DNA of 64,000 bases from Darksidea phi (lineage: Eukaryota; Ascomycota; Dothideomycetes; Pleosporales; Lentitheciaceae). A program made the translations under genes and the position numbers. This document shows, one piece after another, positions 11,519-22,690 of the stretch; position 1 is the first letter of the stretch, and each line of letters begins with the position of its first letter. Location: NCBI GenBank assembly GCA_030770425.1, contig JASJFT010000008.1, positions 310,001 to 374,000 on the forward strand. Reading direction: 5' to 3'. A model generated the notes under the pieces. The model did no database searches and was not told where the DNA came from. It saw nothing but the letters and a program-made list of their open reading frames with translations.

Positions 11519-12695
11519 ATGTACTCGATCGCGCTTTCCGCCGTCACCCTTCTTGCGACGCTCCTCCCGACCACCCTCGCGCAGACACACACCGATTGCA
11601 ACCCTCTCAACACCACAGGATGCCCTGATATGGTCGCTCTGGGCGGCAATGCCACCTTCAATTTCAACGAGACCTGGAATCCCAACATATGGATCAAGAA
11701 GAACCAGGGCGACGTCAAATGGACCAACAGCAACGGTACTGCTTTCACCATCGCCCGCCGTAGAGACGCACCCTACATACAGTCTACCTTCTATCTCTTT
11801 TTCGGGCGCCTCGAGGTCTTCATGCGAGTTGCTCCGGGACAGGGCATCATCTCTTCCGCCATCCTGCAGTCCGAGTGCTTGGACGAGATCGACTGGGAGT
11901 TCAAGGGAAGCAACACATCAGCTGTGCTCACCAACTACTACGGCAAAGGCAACGATACAATTGTTGAAGGCGAACCTCCTCGCGGCAAGGATTTCGTTAT
12001 GAAGAGCCCCCCACAGGACGACTTCCATAACTACACACTCGACTGGACCAAGGAACGCATCCAATGGTGGGTGGACGGCGAGATGCTCCGCGAGCTCAAA
12101 TTCGACGAAGCCAAGGGTGGCAAGGAGTATCCTCAGACACCAATGAACATTCGCATCGGCGCATGGGCTGGAGGCGATAAAGAGAACAACCACCCCGATA
12201 CAGTTTCGTGGGCGGGCGGCGAGACCAACTTCGATGATGGTCCCTACACAATGATGGTCCATAGCGTCTATGCGAAAGACTATACCACGGCCAAAACGTA
12301 CTCGTGGGCGGACATGGATGCCTCGGGCAGCTTTGAGAAGGTCAAGGTGATTGCGTAAGTCGAGCAACTTCAAGCGAGCTAATTATGCGTCTAACATGCC
12401 CAGCCTCGCCGAAGGTGAGAAGTCGGAAGCCCTGGAGGAGATCTCGAAGCCCCACGGTGCCCGAAACCGCTGGAAGGCGCTGAGCAAGGGCGCTCAGGTT
12501 GGCATCATCGGCGGCGTTGTCGGCTTCGCAGCCATTGCCGCATGTCTCATCGCCTTCTGCTGCATCAGGCAACGCCGCGCAGGCCGTAAAGAATACGCCG
12601 CCTACGAGGCCGAAGTGAGCAAGGAGGCCGCCGACCTCATCGAGCACAAGTCAAAATGGCAGAATCCCCGCCAAAGCAGGTACGCACGCATCTAA
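11519..12695 (+). CDS. Crh-type GH16 cell-wall transglycosylase with C-terminal membrane anchor
   Basis: Exons 11519-12354 and 12404-12695 (intron 49 bp, GTAAGT donor, CTAAC branch, CCCAG acceptor) encode 375 residues. The start ATG in GCCACCATG opens a signal peptide (MYSIALSAVTLLATLLPTTLA). Residues 122-127 are DEIDWE, the GH16 catalytic motif in its Crh-family form, with Glu123 and Glu127 as expected nucleophile and acid/base. The catalytic domain continues to about residue 260. The second exon carries a predicted membrane span (VGIIGGVVGFAAIAACLIAF) followed by basic residues, so the protein looks type I membrane-anchored rather than GPI-anchored. No CBM18 is present. Crh enzymes link chitin to beta-glucan at the wall; that activity is inferred from family. 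Confidence 0.9.
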
Positions 12696-13394
12696 GGTGT
12701 CTGGCCATCCAATTGTCGCAACAAGTGGTTGAGGACTCCAGAGCGAGCAGGGTGCCGGAGCATAATGTTTCAGAACGCTGCCAAGGGTCTCACGATCTCT
12801 AGGTCCGCATGCTTGCGGTAGAGCTCCTGCATTGCGTCTGGAGATGGAAGTCGAATGAGGTTAGGATGCACATACTATCGTGGTGCTTATTGGTTTATAT
12901 TTGGTTGCTTGCTTCACGACGATACCTCCGAGATACCCTCGCGCGGCAGAATTTTCAAATTGTAGCATATTTCTTATAATCTGGCGTGGCTCGATGCCAT
13001 GCTGCGCAACTGAATTGGTTCGTTAAAACTCGATAGAGCGTCCTAGGACGTCTAAGTGAGAATGATCTGTATCTGGGAGACGCTGATCTCGTCCGTGTGG
13101 TGACCCTTAGCGGGGTATCGTGCTGTGGCGCGTCCCGAGGTCCTGTGGCTAATGTCACCCCACTTCGTAGTCAGCCGCACGAGCGTGTTCACGACGTATC
13201 CTTTCTGTGGAGTGTTACTCAATCTGCAGTCGTCGCTCTCACATTCACCGTGCTCTCCGCATAGGATGCAGTCCGCGCCAAACAGCTTACACATCATTTA
13301 CCGACCGTTCATTCCACCTTGAATCAGAGGTCCTAACCCACACCCACGCATACAGCAACACTCCCAACACTGCGTACCTCGAATCGAAGTCACC
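12696..13394. other. Intergenic spacer, nothing recognised
   Basis: Contains the 3' flank of the GH16 gene and the upstream region of the 13395 gene. No gene or repeat seen. Confidence 0.4.
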
Positions 13395-14337
13395 ATGGAA
13401 GACACAACACATACTCCGCCAAACGCCTTCCCCGATACCATCCCCACGCCCCCTGCGTCCTCGATTGCACCTAGCAACCACCCCAACCCCCTCCCTCAGC
13501 ACCGCAAACACCCACTCAAACCCGGCGGCCCCAAAGAGTCGGAGTTGATACATTACCTAGATCAGAATGTCGGCAAGGTGCAAGTACGCATCCACAACAG
13601 GGTCAACATTAGGAAGAGTCCGGAGGTAGGCGACGATGGGAAGGGATATAAGTCGTTCATAGCAGTAGCGAGGGATATGGAAGGGCTGGTGGATGTAGTT
13701 TGGGTCAGTGGGTCGCGTAAGTTGCTTCTACATGACTCCTCCATCCTTCCTTGAATGGGCCAGGACAGGATGAGATGGGCATATTACTGACCCTTGGACA
13801 GCGAATCTGCAGATACCGTACTTGTTGAACATTGCAGCAATCATCGTCGATACCCTACCACTATTCAAGCCAGCGCCAAAAGCGACGCTTCGATTACTAG
13901 ACAAACTCGACTTCGCATTTTCCTCCCTCCTACGCACGCGCGATCCAGACACCGACCTTCCACTCCCGGGTTTCGAACATGGACGTACCGTATCCACCAC
14001 CGACAAGGTGAGGATAAAGGGTATTGTGGAACGTACTAGACTTGTTGTTGTTAAGAAGCTCGGCGGAAGGGAAGGCGAGGGCGAGGGCGAAGGCGAGGGC
14101 GAGGGCGAAGGCGAGGATGCGGATGGAGACGTGGACATGGATGATGAGGATGAAGACGAGCAAAACGGCGGCATGGTGAGTTTTGAGGGTTTCGAGGGGA
14201 ATGATACGGATGGGGTTGATGGCCAGGGCGGTGTGGAAGGGGAAGAGAGGATGGTCGCTAAGGTTTTTGAGAAGACGTTGGGGGAGTTGGGGGAAGTTTT
14301 GGGCGGAGAGCCTATTGGGATCATCACGGATGATTGA
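13395..14337 (+). CDS. Conserved fungal protein of unknown function with acidic Gly-Glu repeat
   Basis: Exons 13395-13716 and 13802-14337 encode 285 residues. The intron (13717-13801, 85 bp) has GTAAGT and GGACAG ends; the alternative acceptor upstream (AGGACAG at about 13768) would give an immediate stop. The start is in an excellent context (TCACCATGG). The N-terminal 45 residues are Pro-rich; residues ~50-170 look like a folded domain (YLDQNVGKVQVRIHNRVNIR, then a long helix-rich part). A (Gly-Glu)n run and an Asp/Glu-rich block follow, then a helical C-terminus. I do not recognise the family well enough to give a function. Confidence 0.75.
14069..14115 (+). repeat. GGCGAG hexanucleotide microsatellite inside the coding sequence
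   Basis: Imperfect tandem GGCGAG/GGCGAA units keep the frame and code for the Gly-Glu run in the 13395-14337 gene. Length variation between strains would change the protein in steps of two residues. Confidence 0.85.
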
Positions 14338-15095
14338 GGAGCTATACTTCGAACTTTTTTCTTGGTACTCTTTTACCTGCAGTCGAATTAGGTGCAATAT
14401 GGACTCCCATGGGTATACAAGTTGTCAGAACAACAAGAGCCATGCAGCTGTAAGACGAGTTCTGGAAGTCAGCATCATCTCGAGCTCAGTCAACTCCATT
14501 TCAACCCTCAATTAAGCATATAGTAAGCACTTTACGGAATCTCTTATGAAATTAACCCGGCGGAGTTATGCCTCAATCGTCTGGTCATCGTGTAGTGAGT
14601 GTCTGTTCTTTGACCGGCCGCCAATTTCCGGGTGATGTTCGTCTTCTAGGACTGTATTCTCGTCTTCATTTACCTCCTCCGTGTCTTTTCCAGCTGCTCT
14701 ACCAGTTACGCGCAAGGAAGGTGTACCGTGTGTTAGAGCACGTTTATCGGTTCTCATCGGCTCGAAGCGCACATGGCGGTAAGACAGCGGTCAGTCTGTC
14801 GAAGGAGGAAGGCACGATGCTTGACGTCACGCGTAGACGCAGGCAAAACGTGACAGTCGAACCTTTAACTCTATTTACGCATTAACCTCGTGTGTGGAGG
14901 AGTAAAGCTTTTTTCGCTCCTATGCAATTCCATTGCACGCTCGCTTTCCACTGTACATCTATTGACTGCATACGCGACAGCTACTGACCTCACTGCTTGT
15001 CAACCGACAACCACATACATACTTCTCGAGGCGCATGAGCGACAGCAATCAGGCTTTTATCGATACGCCGATTGATCGCGTACTTTCTCATAGCA
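14338..15095. promoter_or_regulatory. Intergenic region with CRE-like site TGACGTCA at 14822-14829
   Basis: About 760 bases between two plus-strand genes. A perfect TGACGTCA palindrome lies ~270 bases before the next start codon, a plausible bZIP-binding site. Nothing else recognised. Confidence 0.3.
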
Positions 15096-18000
15096 ATGCC
15101 TTCTCTTCACGGCGCGGGCATCCGCGTCCGGCTGGGCACATTTCCCCTCGAGCAAACGCTTACACGCAACGTTGTCCTCAAGAAGGGCGAGATCGCCGCG
15201 CAGCAGTGTGAGGAGGCAGATGTGCAGTTGAGAAAGAGTGATTTCTTGGATGAGGAGCGAGTGCCTTTTCCGGACGATGACGAGGGGTTTGCGATGACTT
15301 GGTTGGCGGGTGCACCGTTTCTGCAAGTTGTGACGGAAGACGCCTTTAAGGGGGCTGACGATGGGAGCATGGGGATGGGTGGCCGAGATCCGCTGGACAG
15401 CGGACGGGCGCAGGATGGGCCACCTGAGCGCTCGTTTGGTATGTCGACGAGAAGTGGGCGTGCAGTCTCCTTAGCCGCGACCGGAAGCAAAGACAATACG
15501 CCAGACTCTTCGGATGGACTACCATCGTCTCGGCCTACAACTCGAACGTCTCCACATACTCCCTTGACAATCAACCCGGCTCATCTTCACTTGACACCCA
15601 AAACCAACCACTCTCTTCCAGACAGCGAAATGAACCCAAAAGCCCTAGTCCTGCACGTCATGCTCACAGATAAGACATTCTACCGGAACATGTATGACGG
15701 AACCCCGCAGCATATTAAGATCGATGTGTTCTTCAATGGCCAGCTGTCCAGCTGCGTCCTCATCCACCGAAACGATGTCCGTGCGGGAGTAAAATCAATG
15801 CATCAGATCTTCGCCGGAAATCGCGTGGATTACATGATAGAGCGCCCGTGGGTCATTGTACCCCCTGGAATCAACGTAGATGGGACTCGTTGGGGTATTA
15901 AGGAGACGATCAATGTGCGAAAGCGTTGGGAGGAGATCTGCAATGCTCTGATGAAAGAGGCGAACGCGCGTGGAATCAATGCAAGCGGCGAGCGACCACC
16001 GAGTGCACAGTACTTGAAAGAGCTCGCGAGCATGCAGATGCCATTTCCTGTGACCGGGATGCAGAAGCCGAGTGGTAGGACTTTCGGTGTCGTAGATGTT
16101 GTTGTTACGGTCGGGATGGGGAAGAAGGTCGCAAATGGGGGCGGTTATCTGAAGACGCCGATGAGATTGGTGGATAAGCATTACTCGTACAAGCTTGACG
16201 AAACGGCAGAGAGGAACAAAGAAAAGGAGCAAGAGCAGAGTGTGAGAGAGAAAGAGCGAGGATCAGTGGATGGGGGCTCTAGCCAAAGTCGAGCGGAAGG
16301 CGTCATGCAAGTCGATAAGCAAGACAAGCATCTCCCAGACCTCGGCGCCGAAGGAGGTGCCTATCTTGGCCATACTACTTCGGCCACATCGATACTTATA
16401 CCGCCTGCGCACCCTTTCTCGTTCCCGGTAACATCTCCGGTCGTTCACAACCACTTCAATGGCACGCCCGTACAGAACCTGTCGCCATCCGGAGTAGACA
16501 TTTATTCAATCTACCATCCGCCCTCTTCCGCTACCAATGCGATGTCTAAAGGACTGAGTAACTCGCTACCGCGCAAAAGGGTTTACTCTGAACGCATGTC
16601 ATCTGATATTGATAATCGCACGCGCGCTGAAGAAGTTATGCAGGCACGCATTGTGCATCAAACCTTTCCATCCGCCCATGCTCCAACCTCCGTCCGACGA
16701 CATTTCAAGCCACCTAAGAAGGCTGTTCCAGACTTCAGTATGAGCCCCTACGATGGTCCCGCCCCCGTAAACCCCTATCAGTTGCCTTTCTCAGGCATTT
16801 TGGTAGGCTTGGGAGTACCAGGGATGGCAGGTCTGACTCCATTCCATGCCCCCTCATCTAGTCCGGTAGGAGATCAAGCATACGTTCAACATACACTACC
16901 GTCTTTGCACCAGCCAGAACCGAGCCATATGCGCCGAGACCTGAGCGTTAGTGCTCTCTTCGCGTCCAGTCCTTTTATGACGTCTGAGGTACTTCCTAAC
17001 CAGGCTCGAAGGGTGTCGGTTGGACAAGCAAATATTGCTTCGTACAACCCAGGAGCGCCGCCCAACGTCACTCCAACAGACTTGAGTCTATCAACTCAGG
17101 CATCTTGCAGCCGTCCCGGAAGTGTGTATGACAGCTCACCGTTGATGCAGCGAAGCATTAGTCTTCAGGGACCGCAGCCATGTTTCGACAATAATTCGTT
17201 CATGCACCAGTCCAGCTATCGGCCGACGGGACCCGATCCACCGATCGGATTCTTCAAGGCGACTACGAAGCCGAAGACTTCTATTCCAATTGATCCCGGT
17301 TTAATCGATACTGCTCAACCTCGCCCCAGTATTCTTGTGCGGCGTCTTAGCATCACTGGGAAAGATGGGGTCTCGATTATTGATCACCAGTGGGAGACGC
17401 CGCAGCGTATTGTTGCAAGTCGTGGCTGGATTCGATCGTCAAATTTGAGTAACGTTTTCACCAAGTCTCGATGTGAGCCTCCAGGCTCTTCGGAGTATGT
17501 GGAGTCTTCCGCTGGAAGCCATCGTAGGCGTGGAACGGTATCCACCATGGCGAGTCCTCCACCCACATCGCCAATCAAGACCACCGTTGCTTCAAATACG
17601 ACAATGGATATGAAGAAGATGAAGCGCGACTCTGTACATGACACACAGGCTTTGTATATCCCGACTGAGCCTCACCGAAGTCTACCGGCGCTAGATCCTA
17701 AGACTCCCGCCGAAACCCCCACACCAGTGCAAAGGTCGAACACAAGAGGTAGCAGAAGTGCAACCGCTAGTGCCTCTACAAAGGGGTTGGCAGAAGTAGT
17801 TGCCACCCGCCGCTCAGTATCAAACGGTATTCTTGGCGTACAAGGACCGAAGGCTAATATGTTTGTGTTTGATGATCCGGAGGAGCTTCTTCGTCGTAAA
17901 GGCTTAAAATCTCGATCGCATTCTCGGTCTGTTTCACCAACAAAAGTCGACGCACTAGCATTTGAAAGCTGTACAGAGCCCATGAAGGATGTGGGAGTTG

Positions 18001-18602
18001 TGGAAGCTGAGAAGGTTGTCAATATTGGAGGGTTTGATATGGGTTCGAGCTCCCCGCTCTCAAGTCCACCTGCTTCACCTGAAATGGGTCCTACGGAGGG
18101 GAAGAAAGGTATGGAGGAAGCTGCAGAATTATCTTTAGAACCAGAGGTTTCAGCAACGTCTGCACCATCAAGTTCGCTTCCATTAGCAGCTCTTCCGTCA
18201 CAATCATCTCTTCCACTACTGCCCACTGGGCCTGACTCGCCATCCCGAGCTGTACAAGAAGCAGCACCTACAATCCTCGTCGTCTCATCGCCTAAGTCGA
18301 CCGCTCTTACGATGCCTCCTCCCTCCACACCAGCCTCCACTCAAACCGCTTCATCCTCCAAAAAGAGCAAATCCAAGACCGCTAGTTGCCGACTCGGACC
18401 ACGCGACCGACCGCCGCGCAGCCCCGATCGTTTTAATACTGTGGATAATCCGCCGCTCAATCAGAATTGTGTTATTCAGTTTGCGCAGAGTCAGGTGGAT
18501 GAAGCGAAGGGTGGGCCGTTGAGGCAGGTCAAGTGTGAGAGGCAGGGGGTATTTTCTGAGGAGAGTGTTGTTGTGGGGGTGAGATTTTTCGTGAGCGGTT
18601 AG
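15096..18602 (+). CDS. Large conserved fungal protein, folded N-terminal third and disordered tail
   Basis: One exon of 1168 residues from the first ATG of the frame (15096). Residues ~1-75 form a conserved-looking block (MPSLHGAGIRVRLGTFPLEQ). A second block at ~179-370 (KALVLHVMLTDKTFYRNMYD through GGGYLKTPMRLVDKHY) looks globular and contains a glycine-rich segment VVDVVVTVGMGKKVANGGG. The remaining ~750 residues are Ser/Pro/Thr-rich with low complexity and many basic SP/RS sites, suggesting a phosphorylated, disordered regulatory tail. The final ~50 residues (NTVDNPPLNQNCVIQFAQSQ to the end) regain an ordered look. I recognise this as a type of conserved ascomycete protein but cannot assign a function. 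No transmembrane segment or signal peptide is visible. Confidence 0.8.
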   Translation: MPSLHGAGIRVRLGTFPLEQTLTRNVVLKKGEIAAQQCEEADVQLRKSDFLDEERVPFPDDDEGFAMTWLAGAPFLQVVTEDAFKGADDGSMGMGGRDPLDSGRAQDGPPERSFGMSTRSGRAVSLAATGSKDNTPDSSDGLPSSRPTTRTSPHTPLTINPAHLHLTPKTNHSLPDSEMNPKALVLHVMLTDKTFYRNMYDGTPQHIKIDVFFNGQLSSCVLIHRNDVRAGVKSMHQIFAGNRVDYMIERPWVIVPPGINVDGTRWGIKETINVRKRWEEICNALMKEANARGINASGERPPSAQYLKELASMQMPFPVTGMQKPSGRTFGVVDVVVTVGMGKKVANGGGYLKTPMRLVDKHYSYKLDETAERNKEKEQEQSVREKERGSVDGGSSQSRAEGVMQVDKQDKHLPDLGAEGGAYLGHTTSATSILIPPAHPFSFPVTSPVVHNHFNGTPVQNLSPSGVDIYSIYHPPSSATNAMSKGLSNSLPRKRVYSERMSSDIDNRTRAEEVMQARIVHQTFPSAHAPTSVRRHFKPPKKAVPDFSMSPYDGPAPVNPYQLPFSGILVGLGVPGMAGLTPFHAPSSSPVGDQAYVQHTLPSLHQPEPSHMRRDLSVSALFASSPFMTSEVLPNQARRVSVGQANIASYNPGAPPNVTPTDLSLSTQASCSRPGSVYDSSPLMQRSISLQGPQPCFDNNSFMHQSSYRPTGPDPPIGFFKATTKPKTSIPIDPGLIDTAQPRPSILVRRLSITGKDGVSIIDHQWETPQRIVASRGWIRSSNLSNVFTKSRCEPPGSSEYVESSAGSHRRRGTVSTMASPPPTSPIKTTVASNTTMDMKKMKRDSVHDTQALYIPTEPHRSLPALDPKTPAETPTPVQRSNTRGSRSATASASTKGLAEVVATRRSVSNGILGVQGPKANMFVFDDPEELLRRKGLKSRSHSRSVSPTKVDALAFESCTEPMKDVGVVEAEKVVNIGGFDMGSSSPLSSPPASPEMGPTEGKKGMEEAAELSLEPEVSATSAPSSSLPLAALPSQSSLPLLPTGPDSPSRAVQEAAPTILVVSSPKSTALTMPPPSTPASTQTASSSKKSKSKTASCRLGPRDRPPRSPDRFNTVDNPPLNQNCVIQFAQSQVDEAKGGPLRQVKCERQGVFSEESVVVGVRFFVSG

Positions 18603-19773
18603 CATCATGGGACAATCGGAGAGGCAATTGTGGTGGCATGGAAGATGGAGGGGAATGGGCGGACAAAAATTGTGGATGTCTTATGTGGGAAAATGGATAT
18701 ATAACAAGGCTGCGGTGAGGTAAAGGTCAGGTCATGGACAAGTAACTACATGGCTGTCTATACATGGCGAGAATTCGACATCGTGCAAAACACACCCCCT
18801 ACTTCTCTTCTCAATCCCATCCGCTCCAGTATATTACACAGCACACTACCGCCGCAAATTCGGACAAAACCTCAATGCCTCGTCAATATTTACTTCTATG
18901 TGCCTCTCTACGACCTTGGTCGACGAAGCAGCAATTCACGATCGGAGACACGAGCATGTCGATGCTGTTTGTAAAACAGGCGATCTGCACAATATCTAAA
19001 CGAAACAAAATTAGCTGGCGGGTAAGATGGATAAAGAAGCAGCTGCGGTACGTTCTGGTACTTATTTCGCTAGCGCACCGACAAATAGAATTAAAAGTTA
19101 TTCATAGGGTTGCGTGCCCAGATCGCCTTTAGACTTGATTCTTGAAGGCCGTAGCGGTTTGTCAAACACGGCCGCTAATGCGGAACGTTGAAACATGATA
19201 CTTACGCACACGTCCTTCTTTGCCTTTTCGCATCACTTCGCCTTGCCGCTTCATACTACAATAATAACAATAGCGCATTGCATCTCACGTGTCGTCGTAC
19301 TTCAAGCGTTTCTAATAGGGTATCGGGCTCATTAAGTTGGTTCGCTAGAATCTTCCTACCTTCACAAGAATACCAAGGGGTCTTACTGGGGACTGAATTA
19401 ATGCGCCACCACCACCACCACCACCAATAGCGATAGCGATAGTCTAGCTGCTCAAAGGCGTATAGTATACCTCATCACCCACTTCGCTCAGAGTCTCACA
19501 GTACAAAACATGCAGTAAAAAGCCCGAGCAGCCGATCAACCGAACGCGCATAACCGAACGAGGGTGACGCGTCCGGGGGAGGGTGACGTGTGCTGCGATC
19601 GACGGCTTGGCGGGGAGACGGGGAAAGAACATGCCTAATCGGGTAAGTTGCGGGGCTTCGTAAGGCCACTGAGACATGAAAGACAGAGAATGATAAGGCC
19701 ATCGTCAAACGAAAGATTTCTATTTAGTGTGTCAACACTAGCCATCAGCTGGATACGGAACAGTATAGAAGAG
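18603..19773. other. Intergenic spacer
   Basis: About 1.2 kb with no supported gene. A (CAC)7 microsatellite lies at 19404-19426. Short open frames here have no protein-like features. Confidence 0.45.
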
Positions 19774-20052
19774 TGGCTCCTGGGCTTCGTGATTCTAATC
19801 ACCTCATTGTGTTTCAATGTTTCGACATCTCACGCAACAGCACAGGCAGCAACTACACGACGCACATGTCATTGCTCGTCGTCTCAATGTTCGAAACATC
19901 ACCTCGTCGGTATTACTGTGTACAGCTCTACAGCTCTATTATCGTGTATAAGGTGTGGGTATAGCACCTCTATTATGTACAAACTCCTACTGTGTTTCGT
20001 GCGGACCTTACAAACAGACTCCCACTATGCAAATCCAAACCAAATAGAAGAG
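19774..20052 (+). repeat. Dispersed repeat copy B, internally deleted relative to copy A
   Basis: The 5' part (about 19786-19858) matches 6673-6731 of copy A in reverse orientation, including the inverted motif GTGATTCTAATCAC. The 3' part (about 19860-20048) matches the other end of copy A and all of copy C, including TTCGAAACATCACCTCGTCG, the GTGTGGGTATAGCACCTCTA segment and CAGACTCCCACTATGCAAAT. The ~870-bp centre of copy A is missing. B keeps CA and TG where A has TA, so it has suffered less mutation. It may be a non-autonomous (MITE- or solo-LTR-like) derivative. Confidence 0.75.
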
Positions 20053-20383
20053 TGTGCTCTTCAAGAAGCGGCACTTAATTCCGATCGTTTGCTCGACTCT
20101 CCGATACCTCTCCTATTTGCAAACGTGGTGGGATCGAGAGGTGTCCAAGTATCCTTGTTCCCTTTCCGTGGTGGAGTCGCCGCTGCTTAAACTGTAGTCA
20201 TTGCAGCCAAGAACCTTACTCTCGAGCGTAAACGCACTGATGTGGGTGTTGAAATGTCGTAGTGTATTCAGCATTCGATCAGATCCTTTGTGCGGAACGC
20301 GCTCACGGACATGAACCTCGATACCGGGGGATCTTCCGGCGATCATTCCACGGCTTCCTGGTGCTACCGACCTTTTCCTTGTT

Positions 20384-20662
20384 TCATGACTGTTTGCCAA
20401 AGCCAAGCTTGCTCGAAGCCATATCTACCTGATTGTTATTTTTTTGTTGACCACCAGTAGGGGTGGTATTCCGACGGGCATCGGAGACATTTCGGTCGCT
20501 GCGCTTGCCCTTCTGTATCCTTAACAACTGCTGCTTTTCTTGTTCTTCTTTCTGTGCTTTCGCCTTAGCAACGCGCTTTTTCTCGAGTGCAACAGCCGCG
20601 AAAATTTTATGGGGAGCCAGCTGCTCAGCTTCGACTTTCTCCACGATTAGCTGTATTTATTA
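20384..20662 (-). pseudogene. Possible 3' exon relic, charged Lys/Glu/Gln-rich peptide
   Basis: A minus-strand frame of about 90 residues with no ATG at its head; it opens after AATACAG, which could be a splice acceptor. It codes for LAPHKIFAAVALEKKRVAKA and a charged helix, similar in style to the C-terminal tails of fungal DDE/pogo-type transposases. No catalytic part is seen upstream. It may be a transposon remnant or chance; low confidence. Confidence 0.25.
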
Positions 20663-21789
20663 ACCGCAGGCCGGCGTAGGAGTTGCTGCTCTCGAAGCTG
20701 CCTCAGACCTATTAAATCCTTCTAGAGGAACTCCTCTTCATGCTTCATCGTTAAAAAGACTATGTTCGCACCACGGCCTTGGGAATAAGGATGAGTCCTA
20801 TAACCTCTGGACGCCACTAGCTGGTGCTTTTTTTTATGAGGGAAATTATATGAGTGTTTGCTTACTTAGGAGGGCAGCCTAGAAAGCAGTCGCGGGTGTG
20901 TGGGCCTTTATTACGGCTATGGTGCGGTTTCTGTTTGGAATGGATAGATCCGCCGGAAGCTGACCGAGTACGATGCTTTAATGTCATGCTAGTGGCGTCC
21001 GGAGGTTTTCCGGATTGATCACGTCCCCGGGTTCATAGAGCTCGAATTATACTGGGCCTACGACTCGCGAGCTTGCTCTCTCTAATAGTGTTTCGCGGTA
21101 TTCAGGTATTTAATTGGTTTAGGCATCCCGGAATATTCGTAATTTAGTTTTCGAAAAGTACCGTGATGTGTGAACAAGTGTAGTGGACTAATAATAGGTT
21201 AGAGTGTTCGTTTGGCGGTAGTTCTGGGGGCTGTACTTCAGGTTGGGGCCGAGATAAAGGCTTCGTTGCAAAACTGTTCCGGAACGAGGGGTTTATAACT
21301 GGTTCAGGCCGGGCCTGGCGGTGGAGAAGTTGGACTTTAGGAGTGTCAAATTATGGTAGGGTTGGAAAGCTTAAAGGTGAGTAGTATCTTGTTCAGCTGT
21401 TCTCCAAAGAGAGTACCGTATGCTGACGTCTGTCAAGCCACTAATCGTCATCGCTACTTAACCGGCCAAGAGTACATCAGCTCGATACTTGACCACGTCT
21501 GGAAGCATAAGCCTGGGAGTGGTCTGGACTCCGCCAATGCCGATGCCGATGCAGATGCTGATTTCAAGTTGAATGTGGAGAACGAACAGTTATCGATGTA
21601 ATTCTTAGGCAGGTGGCGCAGAGCGATAATCAGCTGTATAACCGCCAGACATCTATCGCCGAGGAATGGTAAAGAGCTCATGCAAGAACCAACAGGACGC
21701 AGAGAAAAGAGATCTGGCATCTGATGAAAAACCTCGATGGCTGAGAAAGAGTTCGGTTCAAGGAAAGTCGCCGGCTTATCAAGGCGCTC
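20663..21789. other. Gene-poor stretch
   Basis: No supportable gene. A short GATGCC/GATGCA tandem (about 21537-21561) is present. Composition is similar to the flanking decayed regions. Confidence 0.35.
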
Positions 21790-22690
21790 TCACCGGCGTC
21801 GCCTCCTATTGTTATCTGCGTCTCTTCCTTGCCTACCCTCAGTCCTGTTGTCATTGAACCTTTCATCCTCCTCTGGCATCTTCGCAGTATCAATTGCCGA
21901 CTTTCTCGTATCATCCCAGCCACGGTTCTTTGACGACCCCGGTTTCTTCTTGGAGCCATGTCTCTTCGCGTCGAGAGCATCGTATATTGGCTTCATTTCA
22001 GGGTCTCCGTGCGACATCGAATTGCCGTCATCGTTCCGTTGGGCGCTGAGAGGGTTGCTCTTGCGCCTTGAATTCATCTGCTGCTCTTCTTGTTTCCTGG
22101 TCTTCGCGGCATATTTATTGTTCGTCTGCTCCCTGTCGTAAACGCTCAGTGGATTCTCTCCGGCATCTGCGATGGCATCTGCTTCTTCCAAAAGCAACTG
22201 CTTCCTGTCGATTGGCGGTGGGAGTGCATCCCGCTGTTTTAAGAGCGGATCTTTAAGATCTCCATAATAGATTAGCTCTCGCCGTGCCATCTTCCCCCAA
22301 ATCTTCGATATATCTGATTTTCTATGCCTATCGCTATCGCATACTTTAGAAAAGACTTCGAATTTTTAGAGGCAACGTTCGCGTCTGCCATTATTGTCTA
22401 CGAACTCGAGACAGTACGCATATGCCGATAGGGTATCCGCAAATGAAGACCTCTTTAATACGCCATTACCACGATCGTAGTGCTGATTAGATTCGACTAC
22501 ACCTATTACGATATTCTTAAAATATAGGTTCCAGTCATCGAATGTCCACAAGGGACCATACTATTCTCTGTACGGGAAGTCTCTGAAGGATATCTCCTCC
22601 CCATCGTCATGTTCTATTGGCGGACTTGGGTCGATGACTCGTCCATTTTCGAACTCGTACTTGGTAAAGATATCCATGTTCATGAGTCGT
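21790..22690 (-). pseudogene. Broken protein-like frame with two in-frame stops
   Basis: On the minus strand one frame runs from about 22690 to 21790, interrupted by TAG (about 22560) and TAA (about 22366). The peptides on both sides of each stop look protein-like (MNMDIFTKYEFENGRVIDPS; FDDWNLYFKNIVIGVVESN; MARRELIYYGDLKDPLLKQR followed by a charged Arg/Asp/Asn-rich tail). The last segment from the ATG at 22290 is 166 codons and could be expressed alone. Introns could also remove the stops, but no convincing donor/acceptor pairs were found. I do not recognise the family. It lies in a gene-poor, repeat-containing zone, consistent with decay. Confidence 0.35.

Noticed and set aside
19188..19430. 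Plus-strand frame ending in a run of seven His codons
   Set aside because: The run is a CAC microsatellite; no protein-like features.
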